A DNA stretch of 48,133 nt from Bacteroidaceae bacterium (GTDB lineage: Bacteria; Bacteroidota; Bacteroidia; Bacteroidales; Bacteroidaceae). The translations under genes and the position numbers were made by a program. The notes below the pieces were generated by a model that saw only the letters and a program-made list of their open reading frames with translations, was not told where the DNA came from and made no database searches. Positions 1 through 8,857 of the stretch are shown piece after piece. Numbering within the stretch: position 1 is the stretch's first letter; each line of letters starts with the position of its first letter. The stretch is from assembly GCA_024683455.1 (NCBI GenBank), contig JAIKYE010000080.1:1-48133 (forward strand), read 5' to 3'.

Positions 1-9
1 ATCCCAAGA

Positions 10-64
10 TATAATAAAAAGAGCGATAAAGCCCTTTTTCCTTACGGAAAGGTAACTTTATCGC
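10..64 (-). terminator. Rho-independent terminator of acpP-fabF
   Basis: A perfect 9-base inverted repeat (23-31 with 56-64, GCGATAAAG/CTTTATCGC) encloses a second small stem. Read on the minus strand it is followed by a T-rich run (CTCTTTTTATTA). It lies just downstream of the fabF stop at 92 and fits an intrinsic terminator for this unit. Confidence 0.8.
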
Positions 65-91
65 ATCTATAAGGTTTGCAGTATACACTGT

Positions 92-1357
92 TTATTCAGC
101 GTATTTCTTAAAGATGGCACAAGCGTTGTGGCCGCCGAAACCGAATGTGTTGCTCAGGGCAGCACGTACAGTACGTTTTTCGGCTTTGTTGAACGTGAAG
201 TTCAGCTTGTAATCGATTTCGGGATCCTCGTCGCCTTCTTCGTGATTGATGGTGGGAGGTACGATATCGTTCTTGACTGCTAAAACACTGGCCATTGCTT
301 CTATGGCACCTGCTGCACCCAACAGGTGACCTGTCATAGACTTGGTGCTGCTGATGTTCAACTTGTAAGCATAGTCTCCAAAGACATCCTTAATAGCTTT
401 GGCTTCGGAAATGTCACCTACATGAGTTGATGTACCGTGAACGTTGATGTAGTCAATGTCCTCTGGTTTCATCTCAGCATCCTCCAATGCATTCTCCATT
501 ACGAGTTTTGCACCCAGGCCCTCGGGGTGAGATGCTGTAATATGGTGTGCATCGGCACTCATGCCGGCACCTGCCATCTCAGCATAAATCTTAGCTCCAC
601 GAGCCTTTGCATGCTCCAACTCTTCAAGAATCAGACAAGCTGCACCTTCACCCATAATGAAACCGTCACGGCTAGCGCTAAATGGGCGGCTTGCGTGCTC
701 GGGGTCATCGTTACGAGTACTCAGTGCGTGCATAGCGTTGAAACCACCTACACCGCTAGGGATGATGGCAGCCTCGGCACCACCACTAACCATTACGTCA
801 GCCTTGCCTAAACGAATCAGGTTGAAGGCATCTGCAATAGCATTGGTAGATGATGCACATGCGCTGGAAGTGATGTAGTTGGGACCGTGCAACCCATATT
901 TTATACTAATGTAACCGGCGCAAATGTCGGAAATCATCTTCGGTACAAAGAACGGGTTGAACTTGGGACCCAGCGTGTCACCGGTCTTGGCATAGTTTCC
1001 TGCTTCCTCTTCAAAGGTCTTCATTCCTCCGATTCCTACGCCTAAAACAACGCCCACACGGTTCTTGTTGACGTTTTCCATGTCAAGTCCGCTGTCCTCT
1101 ACAGCCATGGTGGCGGCAGACAGACCGAACAAACAATATGGATCCATCTTACGAGCCTCTTTGCGGTCGATGAATAGAGAAGGATCAAAGCTCTTTACCT
1201 CGCAGGCAAACTGTGTCTTAAATTTTGAGGTATCGAAATGTGTGATAGGAGCAGCGCCGCTTACGCCAGCCACCATGTTCTGCCAAGTCTCCTCAGCTGT
1301 GTTGCCAAGGGGGCTGACAGCGCCTATTCCTGTCACTACAACTCTTTTTAATTCCAT
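92..1357 (-). CDS. fabF: 3-oxoacyl-[acyl-carrier-protein] synthase II (FabF)
   Basis: This 421-residue condensing enzyme extends acyl-ACP with malonyl-ACP in the cytosolic type II fatty-acid synthesis pathway. The sequence has the full KAS II signature: active-site Cys167 in SSACASS, His307 in NVHGTSTH and His344 in MTGHLLGAAGA, giving the Cys-His-His triad. The N-terminus (MELKRVVVTGIGAVSPLG) and the total length are typical of FabF, so the start is secure. It lies 17 bases downstream of acpP on the same strand and is very likely co-transcribed with it, a common bacterial pairing of the carrier and the condensing enzyme. A terminator follows directly. FabB is unlikely given the length and the fabF-acpP linkage. 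Confidence 0.97.
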   Translation of the reverse strand: MELKRVVVTGIGAVSPLGNTAEETWQNMVAGVSGAAPITHFDTSKFKTQFACEVKSFDPSLFIDRKEARKMDPYCLFGLSAATMAVEDSGLDMENVNKNRVGVVLGVGIGGMKTFEEEAGNYAKTGDTLGPKFNPFFVPKMISDICAGYISIKYGLHGPNYITSSACASSTNAIADAFNLIRLGKADVMVSGGAEAAIIPSGVGGFNAMHALSTRNDDPEHASRPFSASRDGFIMGEGAACLILEELEHAKARGAKIYAEMAGAGMSADAHHITASHPEGLGAKLVMENALEDAEMKPEDIDYINVHGTSTHVGDISEAKAIKDVFGDYAYKLNISSTKSMTGHLLGAAGAIEAMASVLAVKNDIVPPTINHEEGDEDPEIDYKLNFTFNKAEKRTVRAALSNTFGFGGHNACAIFKKYAE

Positions 1358-1374
1358 GTAATACTATGTAAGAA

Positions 1375-1608
1375 TTACTTGTTAGCCTCAATGAATGCAA
1401 TAGCATCAGCTACAGTGGCAATCTTTTCAGCCTTATCATCGGGAATGGTGATTTCGAAAGCCTTCTCGAACTCCATAATCAGTTCTACGGTGTCCAGAGA
1501 ATCTGCACCCAGGTCATTGGTGAAAGATGCTTCGGGAGTTACATCTGCCTCGTCAACACCCAACTTGTCTACAATAATCTCTTTTACTTTAGCTTCAATT
1601 TCAGACAT
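1375..1608 (-). CDS. acpP: Acyl carrier protein
   Basis: This 77-residue acidic four-helix protein carries growing fatty acyl chains on a 4'-phosphopantetheine arm. The attachment serine is Ser37 in the [10 protein letters not shown] motif, the classic DSL site. Length and the N-terminal [12 protein letters not shown] match housekeeping ACPs. It is the first gene of the acpP-fabF unit, with a Bacteroidetes-type promoter about 55-90 bases upstream. Nothing suggests a specialised polyketide carrier. Confidence 0.97.
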   Translation of the reverse strand: MSEIEAKVKEIIVDKLGVDEADVTPEASFTNDLGADSLDTVELIMEFEKAFEITIPDDKAEKIATVADAIAFIEANK

Positions 1609-1663
1609 AATTTTTGAATTTTAATATAATTAAATAATGTTCTTTGTCTCTCTTTTCGGGGTG

Positions 1664-1695
1664 CAAAGTAAATACATTTTACTCATATGTGCAAC
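1664..1695 (-). promoter_or_regulatory. Putative promoter of acpP-fabF
   Basis: On the minus strand, GTTG (1692-1695) is followed after 20 bases by TTACTTTG (1664-1671). This is close to the Bacteroidetes sigma consensus TTTG-N19-TAnnTTTG, with one mismatch in the -7 box. It lies 56 bases upstream of the acpP start. Confidence 0.6.
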
Positions 1696-1886
1696 AAAAA
1701 CGGATGAAAACTTACCCATTATTGCACATTTTCTTATATTTTGTGCAGTATTTTTTCTCTTTTATTTGTGCTTTTCTGACTCCTTCTATCTGTTCCTTGT
1801 GAACCTTTTTTAAAGGATAATACCATATATATTATAAAATGTATTAAAAACGATGGTTTGTCACTCTCAGTTCAAAAAAATAATTA

Positions 1887-1894
1887 TACCTTTG
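1887..1894 (+). promoter_or_regulatory. -7 promoter element of dsbD
   Basis: TACCTTTG matches the Bacteroidetes -7 consensus TAnnTTTG exactly and ends 20 bases before the ATG at 1915. No well-spaced -33 box is obvious; the nearest TTTG, at 1857-1860, is 26 bases away. The element lies inside the upstream extension of the reading frame, which argues that translation starts at 1915 and not at 1858. The rest of the 1609-1914 gap holds only AT-rich divergent promoter sequence. Confidence 0.6.
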
Positions 1895-1914
1895 CAGGCA
1901 AATTTTTTAAGCAT

Positions 1915-3966
1915 ATGAAAAAGCACATAGTATTTTTTATGTTTTTTGTCTGCTACACTATCTCATGTGTAGCCCAGTTGCAATCACCCGTAAAGTTTAC
2001 TGTTCAGCAGAAGAAAATATCCGATAATACATTGGAAGTTGAGTTTGTTGGAAAGGTAGATGCTGGATGGCATGTTTATGGTACGGATATTGCTGATGGG
2101 GGGCCTACCCGCACCGAGTTGACGCTTGAGAAGACGGTTGGGTTGAAACCCGAGGGAAAACTTCGTGCCACAGGTTCGCTTCATCGTGCAATGGATGAAT
2201 TGTTCGATATGGAGGTGAGCTATATGGAGGGAACAGCAAAGTTCGCCCAGAAGTTTACTATAACAGAGCCCAAATATGAGGTAGAAGGATACCTGACATA
2301 CGGAGCTTGCAATGACCAGAATTGTATGCCTCCAACCAATGTGGAGTTTAAATTCGAGGGGACTGGTGTACCTGAAAAAGAAAAAGCATCGGCAGATAAG
2401 GATAAAACGGAGGAGAAGGTGGAGGAATCTGATGTAGTACCCGATACCTTGGCGTCTGATGTTCAGGAAACGGATACTGCTGTTGCTGCCGCAGACTTTT
2501 CTGGCGACTTGTGGGCTCCAGTAATTGATGAACTAAAAGCGTTGGAGGATGGTGCCGAAGCTAAGGATAATAGCCTTTTGGGTATTTTCCTTTTGGGTAT
2601 GTTAGGCGGCTTAGTGGCCTTGCTGACTCCCTGTGTCTGGCCTATCATTCCTATGACTGTAAGTTTCTTCCTGAAACGTAACAAGGATCGTAGCAAAGGT
2701 ATCCGTGAGGCTATTACTTATGGTATCTGTATTGTTGTAATATATGTTGCGTTAGGCTTGTTGGTAACCTTGTGTTTTGGCGCCAGTGCTCTGAATGCAC
2801 TTAGTACCAATGCTATCTTTAACATCTTTTTCTTCTTGATGTTGCTGGTATTTGGCGCCAGTTTCCTGGGCGGATTTGAAATAACTCTTCCCAGTAGGTT
2901 TACAAACGCAGTTGATAAAAAGTCGGAGACGACGACAGGTCTCTTGAGCATTTTCTTGATGGCCTTTACATTGAGTTTGGTTAGTTTCTCTTGTACAGGT
3001 CCTATTATAGGCTTCCTTTTGGTCGAGTTGGGTACAACAGGTAACTTGTTGGCTCCCAGTATCGGTATGTTGGGATTTGCCATTGCTCTTGCACTTCCAT
3101 TTACGCTTTTCGCGATGTTCCCTGCTTGGTTGAAGAGTGCTCCCAAGAGTGGAAACTGGATGAACTGTGTGAAGGTTTGTTTGGGTTTCCTGGAATTGGC
3201 TTTTGCCTTGAAGTTCCTTAGCGTGGCCGATTTGGCTTATGGCTGGCATCTGCTTGATCGTGAGGCATTCCTTTGTCTGTGGATTATGCTGTTCGCTCTG
3301 TTGGGCGCTTATCTAATTGGTTGGATTCGCTTCCCTCATGATGAGGATGAGTATGATGAGATGGGTGAGATTGTTGTCAATCACCGGACCAGTATCCCTC
3401 GTTTCTTTGGTGGGCTAATCTCCTTTGCTTTTGCCCTTTATATGGTGCCGGGATTGTGGGGCGCTCCCTGTAAGGCTGTTAGTGCATTTGCTCCCCCCAT
3501 GCAGACACAGGATTTTAATCTGTATGACAATGAGGTAAAAGCCCGTTTTACCAACTATGATGAGGGTATGGCATATGCCAAGGCCCATAATATGCCTGTA
3601 ATGGTTGACTTTACCGGTTACGGTTGTGTAAACTGTCGCAAGATGGAAGCTGCTGTGTGGACTGATCCTCGTGTGGCAGAGATTATGAATGATAAATATG
3701 TGCTTATTACATTATATGTGGACGAGAAGACGCCGCTCTCGGAAACTGTTATTGTCAATGAGAATGGTACGGAAAATAAACTTCGTACTGTAGGAGACCG
3801 TTGGAGTTTTCTCCAGCGCAGTAAGTTTGGTGCCAATGCGCAGCCTTTCTACGTGTTGCTCGATAACGAAGGTCAGCCTCTGAATAAATCCTATTCTTAC
3901 AATGAGGATATAAGTGCATATCTTGACTTTTTGCAGAAGGGTCTAAACAATTACAACGGAAAATAA
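1915..3966 (+). CDS. dsbD: DsbD-type thiol:disulfide interchange protein
   Basis: This 683-residue inner-membrane reductase passes electrons from cytosolic thioredoxin across the membrane to periplasmic thiol proteins. A signal peptide (MKKHIVFFMFFVCYTISCVAQ) is followed by a periplasmic DsbD alpha domain with a cysteine pair in YGACNDQNCMPP. An acidic linker comes next, then a membrane core with LTPCVWPIIPM and SFSCTGPIIGF, which hold the two redox cysteines. The C-terminal thioredoxin-like gamma domain has the active site GYGCVNCRK (bases about 3618-3640). All three redox pairs are present, so the protein should be functional. The frame is open back to 1858, but the promoter -7 box at 1887-1894 and the signal peptide favour the ATG at 1915. 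A strong terminator follows. Confidence 0.93.
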   Translation: MKKHIVFFMFFVCYTISCVAQLQSPVKFTVQQKKISDNTLEVEFVGKVDAGWHVYGTDIADGGPTRTELTLEKTVGLKPEGKLRATGSLHRAMDELFDMEVSYMEGTAKFAQKFTITEPKYEVEGYLTYGACNDQNCMPPTNVEFKFEGTGVPEKEKASADKDKTEEKVEESDVVPDTLASDVQETDTAVAAADFSGDLWAPVIDELKALEDGAEAKDNSLLGIFLLGMLGGLVALLTPCVWPIIPMTVSFFLKRNKDRSKGIREAITYGICIVVIYVALGLLVTLCFGASALNALSTNAIFNIFFFLMLLVFGASFLGGFEITLPSRFTNAVDKKSETTTGLLSIFLMAFTLSLVSFSCTGPIIGFLLVELGTTGNLLAPSIGMLGFAIALALPFTLFAMFPAWLKSAPKSGNWMNCVKVCLGFLELAFALKFLSVADLAYGWHLLDREAFLCLWIMLFALLGAYLIGWIRFPHDEDEYDEMGEIVVNHRTSIPRFFGGLISFAFALYMVPGLWGAPCKAVSAFAPPMQTQDFNLYDNEVKARFTNYDEGMAYAKAHNMPVMVDFTGYGCVNCRKMEAAVWTDPRVAEIMNDKYVLITLYVDEKTPLSETVIVNENGTENKLRTVGDRWSFLQRSKFGANAQPFYVLLDNEGQPLNKSYSYNEDISAYLDFLQKGLNNYNGK

Positions 3967-4009
3967 AAAATCCGTTGTTCATAAGTACACGAGAGTGTGC
4001 CTCTATACA

Positions 4010-4060
4010 AGATAAGCAAAAAACTGAGTTCTTTTTTGCTTATCTTTTGTATTTTTTTTA
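4010..4060 (+). terminator. Strong terminator after dsbD
   Basis: A perfect 14-base stem (4010-4023 with 4032-4045, AGATAAGCAAAAAA/TTTTTTGCTTATCT) with an 8-base loop is followed by a T-rich tail. It separates dsbD from the V-ATPase operon. Confidence 0.85.
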
Positions 4061-4068
4061 TATCTTCG
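4035..4068 (+). promoter_or_regulatory. Putative promoter of V-ATPase first unit
   Basis: TTTG at 4035-4038 is followed after 22 bases by TATCTTCG at 4061-4068, a near match to TAnnTTTG. The -33 box lies inside the dsbD terminator stem. The predicted transcript starts about 70 bases before the subunit E ATG. Confidence 0.5.
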
Positions 4069-4145
4069 CGGCGGAATAAGTGCCTTTATATAAATGTAGG
4101 TGCTTATTTGCCTGTTGAAAAAAAGAAAACAACATATACAAAAGA

Positions 4146-4733
4146 ATGGAAAAAATACAAGAACTCACTGAGAAGATCTATCGCGAAGGCGTAGAAAAAG
4201 GTCAGGCCGAGGCCGATCGTATCGTAGAGGAAGCAAAGCAAACGGCTGAGCAGATTATAGTTGAAGCCAGAGAGCAGGCTAAGGCTATTGAGGTTCAAGC
4301 TCAGAAGAAGGCGTCGGAGTTGGATGCTAATACCAAGAGCGAACTGAAGCTTTATACCAGTCAGGCCTTGAATGCGCTGAAAAGCGAAATTGCCAATGTA
4401 CTTACCGATAAGGTGGCCAAGGATTCTGCAGCAGGTTTGGCTGCAGATAAGAATTTCTTGGGGCAGTTTGCTGTAACGTTGGCAAGCAAGTGGGCTGACA
4501 ATGAAGCTGTGGTATTGTCTTCAAGTGAGGCAGATAGTCTGAAGGAGTATTTTTCTCAACAGGCAAAAGAACTGTTAGATAAAGGTGTTACCATCAATAA
4601 GGTTAACGGTAAGGATACGATGCTTACTATTTCTCCTGCTGATGGTAGCTATAAGGTGAATTTTGGCAAAGAGGAGTTTGAAGCATATTTCAAGAACTTC
4701 CTGCGCCCTCAACTCGTTGAAATGCTTTTTTAA
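4146..4733 (+). CDS. atpE: V-type ATP synthase subunit E
   Basis: This 195-residue protein is the peripheral-stalk subunit that links the catalytic head of the V/A-type ATPase to membrane subunit I. Residues 1-75 are a long charged coiled coil rich in Glu, Lys and Ala (EKIYREGVEKGQAEAD onward), followed by a compact C-terminal domain that ends in a hydrophobic LRPQLVEMLF. This is the usual architecture and length of subunit E. It is the first gene of the ATPase cluster. A 116-base gap with an inverted repeat separates it from the next gene. The name rests on the coiled coil and operon position more than on catalytic residues. Confidence 0.9.
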   Translation: MEKIQELTEKIYREGVEKGQAEADRIVEEAKQTAEQIIVEAREQAKAIEVQAQKKASELDANTKSELKLYTSQALNALKSEIANVLTDKVAKDSAAGLAADKNFLGQFAVTLASKWADNEAVVLSSSEADSLKEYFSQQAKELLDKGVTINKVNGKDTMLTISPADGSYKVNFGKEEFEAYFKNFLRPQLVEMLF

Positions 4734-4737
4734 GTAA

Positions 4738-4845
4738 ACAAGTAAATCGGTTGACGAGTAAACAATTTGTTCCTGATAGGAAATGATAATCTTTCGTAAG
4801 GGATAAAACAAACAGCTTGTCAACTTGTTAACTCGTTAACTAAAA
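4738..4845. repeat. Imperfect inverted repeat between atpE and the DUF2764 gene
   Basis: The left part (about 4738-4770) and right part (about 4815-4842) are built from related units such as GACGAGTAAAC and GTTAACTCGTTAAC, which pair at about 12 of 14 positions. The unit resembles the tandem TTAACTCGTTAACTTG text seen as dispersed repeats in this group. It may form a hairpin in the operon mRNA. Confidence 0.55.
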
Positions 4846-4849
4846 GAAT

Positions 4850-5698
4850 ATGGCAAATTACTATTGCATGATGGCAGGCCTGCCAGATATTGAGTTGGCA
4901 GATACACAGCCGGGCATTACCTTTGAGGAACTGCGGGAGCAGTGCGAGGAGCAACTCTCTGCTGGTGATGCTAAGTTGGTGGGTAACTACCTGTATCTTC
5001 GGCTGGATTGTACGAATCTGGTTCGCTTGCTTAAGAATCCCGATGCTCAGATAGATATTTTGGGTAATTACTCACTGGAGCAGTTGCGCGACCTTATCAC
5101 AAGTGCAACGGAGTTGAACTTCAATGTGCATCGTTATCCTGCGTTCATGAGTATCTTTGCTCGTGAGTACAATTATAACAAAGATATCAAGGGTTATTTC
5201 CCTGAGGATGAAATTCTATACCAGTTCTATAATTATGCGATTAAGACTTGTCCCAACAAGTTTATTCGTGAATGGATTAAGTTAAACCTGAATATTACTA
5301 ACATCCTGACGGCTATGCTGGCTCGCAAGCAAGGATGGAATGTGGCCGATTTTATTAAAGGCGAAGGTGAGGTACAGGAGATGATTCGTGAGAATAAGAC
5401 CAAGGATTTTGATCTTACCCATGAGTTTGACTATGTGAGGAATCTGGTAAAGATCGTAGATGAAGAGGACCCCGTTAAGAAGGAAAAAATGATAGATGCC
5501 TTTAAGTGGCTATGGCTAGATGAGAAGACGTTCTTTAATCCCTTTAGCATAGAGGCCGTATATGCATACATCTGTAAGTTGGAGATGCAGTATCGTTGGG
5601 CGAAGCTCGACCCAGAAAAGGGCAAGGAAGCTTTCACGCAGATTATTGAAAACCTACGTGGTGAGGCTAAGGTGCCAGAGGAATTCATTCAGAAATAA
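4850..5698 (+). CDS. DUF2764 family V-ATPase-associated protein (subunit C-like)
   Basis: This 282-residue soluble protein begins MANYYCMMAGLPDIEL, as typical of the DUF2764 family. The family occurs in V-ATPase operons of Bacteroidetes, Chlamydiae and spirochaetes, between subunits E and A. It is mostly helical, with many aromatic and acidic residues, and has no signal peptide or membrane segment. Its operon position is where the central-rotor socket subunit C (d) gene would sit, and no other C gene is present. The inference is therefore that it does the job of subunit C; the sequence alone does not prove this. The next gene starts 18 bases after its stop. Confidence 0.88.
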   Translation: MANYYCMMAGLPDIELADTQPGITFEELREQCEEQLSAGDAKLVGNYLYLRLDCTNLVRLLKNPDAQIDILGNYSLEQLRDLITSATELNFNVHRYPAFMSIFAREYNYNKDIKGYFPEDEILYQFYNYAIKTCPNKFIREWIKLNLNITNILTAMLARKQGWNVADFIKGEGEVQEMIRENKTKDFDLTHEFDYVRNLVKIVDEEDPVKKEKMIDAFKWLWLDEKTFFNPFSIEAVYAYICKLEMQYRWAKLDPEKGKEAFTQIIENLRGEAKVPEEFIQK

Positions 5699-5716
5699 TA
5701 ATAAAACAAATATAAC

Positions 5717-7456
5717 ATGACAAAAGGAACTGTTAGTGGCGTTGTTGCCAATATGGTCACACTCCGTGTTGACGGGCCTGTGCTCCAAGGTGAGATTTGC
5801 TACATCACAACTGGAGGCGACCGTCTGATGGCCGAGGTCATTAAGGTGATTGGTCAGGACGTGTATGTTCAGGTGTTCGAAAGCACCCGTGGCCTGAGGG
5901 TAGGAGCCGAGGCTGAGTTCACCGGTCACATGCTGGAGATTCAACTGGGCCCAGGTATGCTAAGTAAGAACTTTGATGGTTTGCAGAACGACCTCGATAA
6001 GATGGAAGGTGTATTCCTGAAGCGCGGTCAATATACCGACCCTTTGGATGCTGATCGTGAGTGGAACTTTGAACCTATCGTAAAAGTAGGCGATAAAGTT
6101 CAGGAGAGCGATTGGTTAGGTGGTGTAGAGGAGAATCATCAGCCCCTAAAAATTATGGCTCCCTTCCAGATGAAAGGTGTTGCTACCGTTAAGTACATTG
6201 CTCCAGCAGGCAAGTATAAGATTCATGATACCATTGCTACTCTGACCGATGAGCAGGGAAATGATATTAATGTGGATATGGTGCAGCATTGGCCTGTGAA
6301 GTTTGCCATGACAAACTATAAGGAGAAACCCCGTCCATTCAAGCTGTTGGAGACTGGTGTTCGTACTATAGATACTTTCAATCCTATTGTTGAGGGTGGT
6401 ACTGGTTTTATTCCTGGCCCCTTCGGTACGGGTAAGACAGTGTTGCAGCATGCTATCTCTAAGCAGGCTGAGGCTGACATCGTTATCATCGCGGCCTGTG
6501 GTGAGCGTGCCAATGAGGTTGTGGAAATCTTTACGGAGTTCCCAGAACTGGTTGACCCCCATACTGGACGTAAGTTGATGGAACGTACCATCATCATTGC
6601 CAATACTTCTAACATGCCCGTAGCAGCCCGTGAGGCTTCCGTATATACTGCCATGACAATGGCTGAGTATTATCGTTCTATGGGTTTACGCGTATTGTTG
6701 ATGGCCGACTCAACATCTCGTTGGGCACAAGCATTGCGTGAGATGTCTAATCGAATGGAGGAATTGCCTGGTCCTGATGCATTCCCCATGGACTTAGGTG
6801 CTCTTATCAGTAACTTCTACGGTCGTGCTGGATATGTTTATCTAAAGAATGGTGAGGTAGGTTCTGTTACTTTCCTTGGAACCGTATCACCTGCGGGTGG
6901 TAACCTTAAGGAGCCTGTAACTGAAAACACGAAGAAGGTGGCTCGTTGCTTCTATGCCTTGGAGCAGGATCGCGCCGATAAGAAGCGTTACCCCGCGGTA
7001 AATCCTATTGATTCATATTCTAAGTATCTGGAATATCCGGAATTTGCCGAGTATATTAAGGAGCATATCAATGATGAGTGGATTCCCAAGATATTGAATC
7101 TGAAGACGCGTATGCAGCGTGGTAAGGAAATTGCAGAGCAGATCAATATCCTTGGTGACGATGGCGTACCAGTGGAGTATCATATTACATTCTGGAAATC
7201 TGAGGTTATCGACTATGTCATTTTGCAGCAAGATGCATTCGATGAGGTAGATGCTGTAACACCTCTGGCACGTCAAGAGGAGATTCTGAATCTTGTGACC
7301 AGAATATGTGAGAAGGATGACTTTAAGTTCGATACATTCCTGGAGGTTACAGACTTCTTCAAGAAATTGATCAACCTCTGCAAGCAGATGAACTACTCAC
7401 AGTATAAGAGTGAACAATACTACGACTACATCAAGCAAATAGAAGCAATGTTATAA
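5717..7456 (+). CDS. atpA: V-type ATP synthase catalytic subunit A
   Basis: This 579-residue protein is the catalytic nucleotide-binding subunit of the V/A-type rotary ATPase. The Walker A loop GPFGTGKT is at residues 234-241 (Lys240), and the Walker B region is LRVLLMADSTSRWAQALREM. The long insertion between the N-terminal beta barrel and the ATP-binding core, the 'non-homologous region' that distinguishes A subunits from F-type beta, is present around residues 110-190. Length is normal. The stop lies 4 bases before the subunit B start, indicating tight co-translation. Confidence 0.98.
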   Translation: MTKGTVSGVVANMVTLRVDGPVLQGEICYITTGGDRLMAEVIKVIGQDVYVQVFESTRGLRVGAEAEFTGHMLEIQLGPGMLSKNFDGLQNDLDKMEGVFLKRGQYTDPLDADREWNFEPIVKVGDKVQESDWLGGVEENHQPLKIMAPFQMKGVATVKYIAPAGKYKIHDTIATLTDEQGNDINVDMVQHWPVKFAMTNYKEKPRPFKLLETGVRTIDTFNPIVEGGTGFIPGPFGTGKTVLQHAISKQAEADIVIIAACGERANEVVEIFTEFPELVDPHTGRKLMERTIIIANTSNMPVAAREASVYTAMTMAEYYRSMGLRVLLMADSTSRWAQALREMSNRMEELPGPDAFPMDLGALISNFYGRAGYVYLKNGEVGSVTFLGTVSPAGGNLKEPVTENTKKVARCFYALEQDRADKKRYPAVNPIDSYSKYLEYPEFAEYIKEHINDEWIPKILNLKTRMQRGKEIAEQINILGDDGVPVEYHITFWKSEVIDYVILQQDAFDEVDAVTPLARQEEILNLVTRICEKDDFKFDTFLEVTDFFKKLINLCKQMNYSQYKSEQYYDYIKQIEAML

Positions 7457-7460
7457 GACT

Positions 7461-8783
7461 ATGGCACAAGCATTTCAAAAAGTATATACACAGATTAGTC
7501 AGATTACCAAGGCTACTTGCTCGTTGAAGGCAAAGGGTGTTGGTTATGACGAACTGGCTACCATCAACGGCAAACTAGCTCAGGTGGTAAAGATTATGGG
7601 TGACAACGTTACCCTGCAGGTGTTTGAGGGAACGGGTGGTATTCCCACCAATGCCGAGGTAACATTCTTGGGCAAGTCTCCTTCTCTGAAGGTTAGCGAG
7701 CAGTTGGCTGGTCGTTTCTTTAATGCATACGGTCAGCCTATTGATGGTGGCCCAGAGATTGAAGGCAAGGAGGTACCCATCGGTGGCCCCAGTGTAAACC
7801 CCGTTCGTCGTAAGCAACCCAGTGAATTGATTGCAACGGGTATTGCCGGTATCGATATGAACAATACGTTGGTGTCAGGTCAGAAGATTCCTTTCTTTGC
7901 AGACCCCGACCAACCTTTCAATGAGGTAATGGCGATGGTGGCCATGCGTGCCAAGGCTGATAAGATTATTTTGGGTGGTATGGGTATGACCAATGATGAC
8001 TATTACTTCTTCCGCAACACTTTCTCTAATGCAGGTGCGCTGGATCGTATTATTTCATTCATCAATACCACAGAGGATCCTGCCGTAGAGCGTCTTTTGA
8101 TTCCTGATATGGCATTGGCAGCTGCAGAGTACTTTGCTGTAGAGAAGCATGAGACCGTATTGGTTCTGTTGACCGATATGACTTCTTATGCTGACTCTTT
8201 AAGTATTGTAAGTAACCGTATGGACCAGATTCCTTCTAAGGACTCTATGCCAGGTTCTCTTTACTCTGATTTAGCTAAGATTTATGAGAAGGCCGTTCAA
8301 TTCCCCGAGAGCGTAGGTGGTGGTTCTATCACAATTATTGCGGTAACAACCTTGAGCGGCGGCGATATTACACACGCCGTTCCTGATAATACAGGTTATA
8401 TCACAGAGGGACAGCTTTATCTGCGTCGTGATAGTGATGTAGGTAAGGTCGTCATAGATCCATTCCGTTCACTGTCTCGTCTAAAGCAGCTGGTTGCTGG
8501 CAAAAAGACGCGTAAGGATCATTCACAGGTAATGAATGCTGCTATCCGCCTATATGCCGATGCTGCAAACGCAAAGACCAAGCTGGAGAATGGTTTCGAT
8601 CTTACTGATTATGATAATCGTTGTCTGTCCTTTGCTAAGGATTATTCCAGCAAGTTGTTGGCTATCGATGTAAACTTGAATACCGAGGAGATGTTGGATG
8701 TTACATGGCAACTCTTCCGCAAATACTTCAAGCTTGAAGAGGTGAACATCAAAAAGGAATTCACCGATATTTACTGGAAATAA
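7461..8783 (+). CDS. atpB: V-type ATP synthase subunit B
   Basis: This 440-residue protein is the non-catalytic regulatory subunit that alternates with A in the hexameric head. It has the conserved LVLLTDMTSYADSL segment and a C-terminal RDSDVGKVVIDPFRSLSRLKQL. The site of the P-loop is replaced by FFADPDQPFNEVMAM and lacks the GKT signature, as expected for B. It is the last gene of the first ATPase unit. A hairpin terminator begins 6 bases after its stop. The next ATPase gene, D, lies almost 5 kb away beyond an inserted minus-strand cassette. Confidence 0.97.
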   Translation: MAQAFQKVYTQISQITKATCSLKAKGVGYDELATINGKLAQVVKIMGDNVTLQVFEGTGGIPTNAEVTFLGKSPSLKVSEQLAGRFFNAYGQPIDGGPEIEGKEVPIGGPSVNPVRRKQPSELIATGIAGIDMNNTLVSGQKIPFFADPDQPFNEVMAMVAMRAKADKIILGGMGMTNDDYYFFRNTFSNAGALDRIISFINTTEDPAVERLLIPDMALAAAEYFAVEKHETVLVLLTDMTSYADSLSIVSNRMDQIPSKDSMPGSLYSDLAKIYEKAVQFPESVGGGSITIIAVTTLSGGDITHAVPDNTGYITEGQLYLRRDSDVGKVVIDPFRSLSRLKQLVAGKKTRKDHSQVMNAAIRLYADAANAKTKLENGFDLTDYDNRCLSFAKDYSSKLLAIDVNLNTEEMLDVTWQLFRKYFKLEEVNIKKEFTDIYWK

Positions 8784-8788
8784 GAAGA

Positions 8789-8820
8789 AGCCTCTGAGCA
8801 AACGCTCAGGGGCTTTTTTA
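8789..8820 (+). terminator. Terminator after atpB
   Basis: A 10-base stem with one G-T pair (8790-8799 with 8804-8813, loop AAAC) runs straight into a T7 run. It closes the E-DUF2764-A-B transcription unit and shows that D-I-K are transcribed separately. Confidence 0.88.
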
Positions 8821-8857
8821 GTTTAGAGCTAAGTGCTTAGAGTTGTGAGATAGTTTT

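Noticed and set aside
1858..1914. Upstream extension of dsbD
   Set aside because: It contains the promoter -7 box TACCTTTG and no signal-like sequence. The ATG at 1915 starts a good signal peptide.
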